Notes under the pieces: generated by a model | Databases searched by the model: none | Told to the model about the DNA's origin: nothing | The model's input: only the letters and a program-made list of their open reading frames with translations | Assembly: GCA_000320545.1 (NCBI GenBank) | Contig: ADNK01001148.1 | Coordinates: 32,501-73,091 of the forward strand | Direction: 5' to 3' | Length of the DNA stretch: 40,591 nucleotides | Source of the DNA: Bigelowiella natans CCMP2755 | Lineage: Eukaryota > Cercozoa > Chlorarachniophyceae | In this document: positions 36,567-40,591 of the stretch, piece by piece | How the letters are laid out: each line of letters starts with the position of its first letter | Position numbering within the stretch: the stretch's first letter is position 1 | Translations under genes and position numbers: made by a program

Positions 36567-37921
36567 TGTCCGGGCGCGAAGACGTTGCGGAGCTCTTCAT
36601 CAAAGTGGCCGGAAAAGAAGAAAACCACAAGAACAAGAAAAGGAAATTGGATTTCTCGCCATCGCAGCCCCTGAAAATGGCCGCAACGACCAAATGTGAA
36701 ACTTGCGGACCCGACATGACAAGATTCCTGATCGAGCATGAAGCTGATGTCAATCATGCCCATGGCAGCTCTTTGTCATCCAAATGCCGCGGGTTCACCC
36801 CTCTGATGACAGCGGTAGCACGCCACAATGACGTCACCGCCAAGATCCTGCTGGAAACCGGTCTGATCCAGCTCGAGAAGACCAGTCACAGATCCGGTAC
36901 GGCTCTCAGCGCAGCTGTTACGTGCGGCAACTTGGAAATGGCAAAGTGTCTGATCGCCTCGAACGCCAATGTCATGGCAAGGAACGAGCACTCTGGTCAT
37001 GCCCTGCTCGGGCAGGCGATTGACGGGAGACTCGGTGCGTGTGTCGGGAGACCTAGTGCATGCATCGCTGACATCGTGAGGCTCTTGATCGATTGCAAGG
37101 TGAATGTCAAAGCCAGCGGGTGCAACAGCACGACCCCTCTCTTCTCAGCGGCCAAGAAAAACCGAAAAGATTTGGTGGAGGTTTTGATCCTAGAAGGGAA
37201 GGCGGACGTAAATCTTCCTGGTGACTTCCGGGGCGCACTCCCCCCATTCGAAGCGATGAACAATGGTCATTTTGATGTGGCTAAATTCATGATCGAAAAG
37301 GGGGGCGCTGATGTCGACTGCGTGGATCTGGAATCGGAAGGTCATGCCCCGCTGGTCCAAGCGATCCTGTTGCACGAATGGGAGTTCGGGAAGCATCTCC
37401 TTGACCAAGGAGCGAATCCCAACAAGTGCAGTAGCAGGAACCGGAGAACCCCTTTGCTGGTCCTCATCACCCAGGCTGCGATGTTTGGTGAAGAAAAAAA
37501 GAAAGAATCCATCGATTTCACAAGGTACTTGATCGACAAGGGTGCGAACATTGAAGTGAGAGGAAGCGGGAGGCTGGCGAGACGTCACCGCACGCCCTTT
37601 TTCGAGTCCGTAGAACAGGATCTACTGGAGATTGCCAGTGTCCTGATCAAAGAGGGAGCGAATGTCGAGAGCATGGACAAAAGAGACGGCGCTACGGATT
37701 TGCTCAAGGCAAACAGTTTCCGCATGTCCAAACTACTGATCGACAACGGCGCGGATTTCAACAGGAAATCCAAAACGTCTTGTTTCGGATGCACTCATCC
37801 GGTCGTTGCCGCGGCCGAGAAGAAACAATGGAAAACCGCATTGTGCATGCTTGTGAAAGGAGATGCGGCTACGGCAAAGAACGCGCACGAGGTCCGTCAC
37901 GACACAGCTAGCACTAGCTAG
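36566..37921 (+). CDS. Ankyrin-repeat protein
   Basis: ATG at 36566, 451 residues, intronless. About nine ankyrin units can be traced by motifs such as GFTPLMTAVARHNDVTAKIL, GTALSAAVTCGNLEMAKCLI, TTPLFSAAKKNRKDLVEVLI, LVQAILLHEWEFGKHLLDQG and YLIDKGANIEVRG, ending near a Cys-containing unit (CFGCTHPVVAAAEKKQW). The N-terminal 40 residues include a KNKKRKLDF basic patch that could be nuclear-targeting. Ankyrin scaffolds bind other proteins; partners are unknown. Such intronless ankyrin genes are expanded in giant viruses that infect protists, and the lack of introns contrasts with POR and DUF1214. No F-box or PRANC domain was recognised at the C-terminus. Confidence 0.85.
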   Translation: MSGREDVAELFIKVAGKEENHKNKKRKLDFSPSQPLKMAATTKCETCGPDMTRFLIEHEADVNHAHGSSLSSKCRGFTPLMTAVARHNDVTAKILLETGLIQLEKTSHRSGTALSAAVTCGNLEMAKCLIASNANVMARNEHSGHALLGQAIDGRLGACVGRPSACIADIVRLLIDCKVNVKASGCNSTTPLFSAAKKNRKDLVEVLILEGKADVNLPGDFRGALPPFEAMNNGHFDVAKFMIEKGGADVDCVDLESEGHAPLVQAILLHEWEFGKHLLDQGANPNKCSSRNRRTPLLVLITQAAMFGEEKKKESIDFTRYLIDKGANIEVRGSGRLARRHRTPFFESVEQDLLEIASVLIKEGANVESMDKRDGATDLLKANSFRMSKLLIDNGADFNRKSKTSCFGCTHPVVAAAEKKQWKTALCMLVKGDAATAKNAHEVRHDTASTS

Positions 37922-38545
37922 CTAGCAATGCGAGATTTCGATGCAGCATGCGAGCATATCTCTGGAGATGTCGTTTGATTGTGACATTATGTGACCAAGA
38001 TCCCACCATCCACAGAGTCACCTCCTGCATTTATGCGCGCATGGCCGCTAAAGTCTAAGATTTTGCCAAAGAATCAAAATCATGGACGGCGCGGAATGGC
38101 CATGATGGACACGTAGTACTGATCGCATATTTCCAGCATCATCATCACATTGTACCTCAAGGGTTAGAAGCGCATTATGATGATTGCATAAATTGAAAGC
38201 TTCTTCGACTTTTCCTCGTGTACTTATATTAATGTGTCCATACGTGAATAAACATACGAATGTGCATAGATCACCTAACTGCAATCACCCGCTTATTCAT
38301 TTCTACTAGCTTCGAGGTCCTGCTCGCTCTACCCTACGATCATCACACGGCTTCGTCATTCATTGCAAGCCATATGGCCTGCACTCCTACGAAACCGAGC
38401 ACGCAAGAAGAGGTGTACAGACATTCGACCCGGGCGGTCGTCCACGAGCAAGCCGCCCTGCTCTCCTGCCCCCCACTCTATAGCTGGGTTTCTCTACGCC
38501 ATCACTCCTTCGTTGCGGTATCTATTTTTAGACCATTTCCCGGAG
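37922..38545. other. Spacer between the ankyrin gene and POR
   Basis: Begins with a GCTAGC-rich palindromic run (37907-37928). The TGCA-rich character fades at about 38040, taken as the right border of the virus-like block. The rest is host-type spacer and the POR 3' flank. No gene is supported. Confidence 0.4.
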
Positions 38546-39136
38546 TCACTGACGCCCTCCCAATGCTGCAGAGGAGGTGCCACCTGCGGCACGTTTGTCC
38601 AGCTTGCCCCGTGAGTCTGGAACGAAGTTGGGGAGCGGGATGCCTGGGAGCGACTTCGGCCCATTCTTCGCAGCGATCTCAGCGGCAGTCTCAGGTAACA
38701 CATCCACATACCTGATGGTGATTGGGAGTGTGGATTGGGCCTGAGGACTAGGCGGTGCTACTGTTTTGATATCGGATGATGACGTGACGGCGGCTGTGGC
38801 GACGACCGCGTGCGCACGCGTATTATTTTATTTGGTCGAGACTCATGGCTACATGTACACTTCCCCTTTGCATTAGCTACTTCTCTAATAATGGCAATGA
38901 TGATGATAGTCGTGATAATAATAATAATAATAATAATGATAATAATAATCATCATGAGCGCAAGTAATGTAGTACTGTTCGTCATAAGGCAGGCCAACAG
39001 CTCGGGCCGAGAGCTCCCACAGCCTCTTCGCTTTCTCAGGATTCTGGACTTCAGCGGAAGGCTCATTCTCGAAGATTTCGCCTCCAGACCCGCCTGGTGA
39101 TGGCGTTTGTTCCCCATCGTTAGCACGCATGGATAT

Positions 39137-39167
<31 letters not shown>

Positions 39168-40064
39168 CTATAAACATACATATATAACATATACTATTCT
39201 TGTAAAAGATACGTTTATATCATAGGCAATACCAGCTCCAACAAGTCCTCGTTCGTTGGGATCAGAAGAGACCTGACAAGGGGGAGGGTGGGAGGGTGGA
39301 GAGGAATATTGTAAAATGACGGGTGCGAATGACGTTGCCTTTTCCATACGCACTGTTGTACATACTAGCAGATCATACTGCACAGCTTAATCGTAGATCT
39401 CGCCGACAGCAGCATCTATATTAGCACACCACCGCAATTGCACGCACGCAGCCCCGCTCTCCAGTTGGAAGCACACACTCAACTTAGTGAGCGAAATTGC
39501 TACGAATGACGGGGGGGGGGTTGCGGTCAGGCGCTGCTGATCGATAGGGCAAATAAATACCTTGAGATACGCAACGGTCTTAGCACCGCCATTCCACCCC
39601 CAATAAACGCCTGATTTCTTGCACATGGGATCTGACACCACCTAGGTAGCGTTTCGAGGTAGTGGCAGTGGTAGTCAGTAGTAGAAGGCATATATCATCA
39701 ATCCCCAGAAAGACAAGATTTGCAGCACCAAAACACATACTAAATATATAGTATATATATATACACACACACACACACATATATACACATCTGTATTATT
39801 TATATATGCTGCAATAGCTAACAACACGACACCTGCGCCAGTCGCTCCCCTGCCTCTGGCTCCGACACATATCCCCCAGTCACGTACTTCATGAAGAGGG
39901 GGAAGAGCTTACGAAACCATGGCTTCTTGTCGCGGAATAGGGCCGTTTCAGCAATGCATCCTTATTTTTGTTTTTTGAGAGGAAGGGGGGGGGGGGGGGG
40001 ATGGGGGAGAAATGCGATGAAGAAAATGCTGGTGGAGAATTGGGATGTAGAATTGGTACTAATT

Positions 40065-40138
<74 letters not shown>

Positions 40139-40397
40139 ACAGTATATTGAATGTGATGTACTTAAAATGAGGCTCGTTGGTGATATCTTTTGATGCTCAA
40201 TGCGCAGCATGGATGGAGTGCTAATACTACCAGGGTACAGCGTGTTGAACGTGATGCCCGTCTTGTCGTTGTATCTTCGATGAGCTTCCAGAATCGTCAT
40301 CATGTTAGCAAGCTTGCTGTCCTGTTTACCGCACAGGAGAATACAGACACACACGAACGCACACAAAACGTCGGTTTATTTTCAGAGTGCGTAGTCG

Positions 40398-40448
<51 letters not shown>

Positions 40449-40591
40449 TGCGCCAATCGTTTCGAGACTGCAGAGATGGATGACAGTAGCTTTGTTCTTT
40501 CCTACTCGGACAAGTACTATGGAAACACAAGTACTATGGAAACACACATTTGCAGCAGCAGCACCACCACCAGCACCACCTTGTAGTTGTT
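38546..40591 (-). CDS. por: Light-dependent protochlorophyllide oxidoreductase, C-terminal part
   Basis: Short-chain dehydrogenase that reduces protochlorophyllide to chlorophyllide with NADPH and light, in the plastid. Phase-consistent exons: 40591-40580 (partial), 40321-40231, 39960-39833, 39641-39561, 39272-39233, 39093-38976 and 38711-38546 (TGA), giving 211 residues. Diagnostic motifs are YKDSKLANM (the catalytic Tyr and Lys of YxxxK), [71 protein letters not shown] and [16 protein letters not shown]. After the usual family end a tail of about 55 residues follows (from [12 protein letters not shown]). The first intron separates the catalytic Tyr-Lys pair from DSK, and several introns hold long TA, GT or ATT tracts. 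The N-terminal half, including the nucleotide-binding Rossmann motif and plastid targeting region, lies beyond the right edge. Confidence 0.92.
38918..38952. repeat. (AAT)n microsatellite in a POR intron
   Basis: AAT/GAT triplet tract inside the intron between the last two POR exons (38712-38975). Confidence 0.8.
39137..39168. repeat. (TA)n microsatellite in a POR intron
   Basis: Pure TA tract within the 39094-39232 intron. Confidence 0.85.
40063..40136. repeat. (TA)n(GT)n microsatellite in a POR intron
   Basis: A TA tract passing into a GT tract inside the 39961-40230 intron; open frames reading through it ([12 protein letters not shown]) are artefacts. A 14-G run lies nearby (about 39986-40000). 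Confidence 0.85.
40399..40447. repeat. (TA)n microsatellite in a POR intron
   Basis: About 24 TA units in the 40322-40579 intron that separates the catalytic Tyr-Lys residues from DSK. Confidence 0.85.

Overview
ORGANISM. The window looks like nuclear DNA of a photosynthetic protist. Two spliced host-type genes lie at its ends: a DUF1214-domain gene (left, + strand) and a protochlorophyllide oxidoreductase (POR, right, - strand). Both have short exons, GT-AG introns of about 60-290 nt and long microsatellites in introns and spacers. POR means a chlorophyll-making alga. Ser/Pro/Thr linkers of the SPTMSPST type, a REJ/GPS membrane protein and this intron style fit a stramenopile or a chlorarachniophyte, but the sequence alone does not settle the lineage.

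LAYOUT. (1) 1-3453: DUF1214 gene, microsatellite rich. (2) About 3600-7387: DNA of different character, intronless and rich in TGCA/CATG words, with a frameshifted membrane-protein relic and a seven-blade WD40 gene lacking a clean start. (3) 7388-19927: copy 1 of a 12.5-kb duplicated unit. (4) 19928-21834: a 1.9-kb AT-rich intronless segment with a giant-virus-type (A32-like) packaging ATPase, a small RING protein with three SUMO-interacting motifs, and the end of a coiled-coil protein, all on the - strand. (5) 21835-34294: copy 2 of the unit. (6) 34295 to about 38040: more TGCA-rich intronless DNA with a junction ORF, a lysine-rich protein split by a stop codon, and an ankyrin-repeat protein. 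(7) 38546-40591: POR, running off the right edge.

THE DUPLICATED GENE. Each unit carries one large spliced gene: signal peptide, about 20 RCC1-like propeller repeats of 43 residues, Ser/Pro/Thr linker, REJ module, GPS autoproteolysis motif, about six membrane segments, acidic cytoplasmic stretch, PDZ-like domain. It resembles the polycystin-1/REJ family but has an unusual ectodomain. The two copies are nearly identical almost everywhere except exon 2, the propeller ectodomain, which has the same number of repeats in the same register but many amino-acid changes at fixed positions in each repeat. A plausible reading is a surface receptor or adhesin family whose recognition exon diversifies while its signalling chassis is kept uniform.

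HOST-VIRUS INTERLEAVING. Virus-like DNA touches the outer and inner sides of both duplicated units. Removing copy 2 would join two - strand ORF fragments (34627-34295 and 21834-21628) in frame, which suggests that copy 2 landed inside a gene of the virus-like DNA. The block between DUF1214 and POR therefore looks like an endogenous viral region mixed with a duplicated host receptor gene. This is inference; the junction coordinates and open frames are read directly from the sequence.
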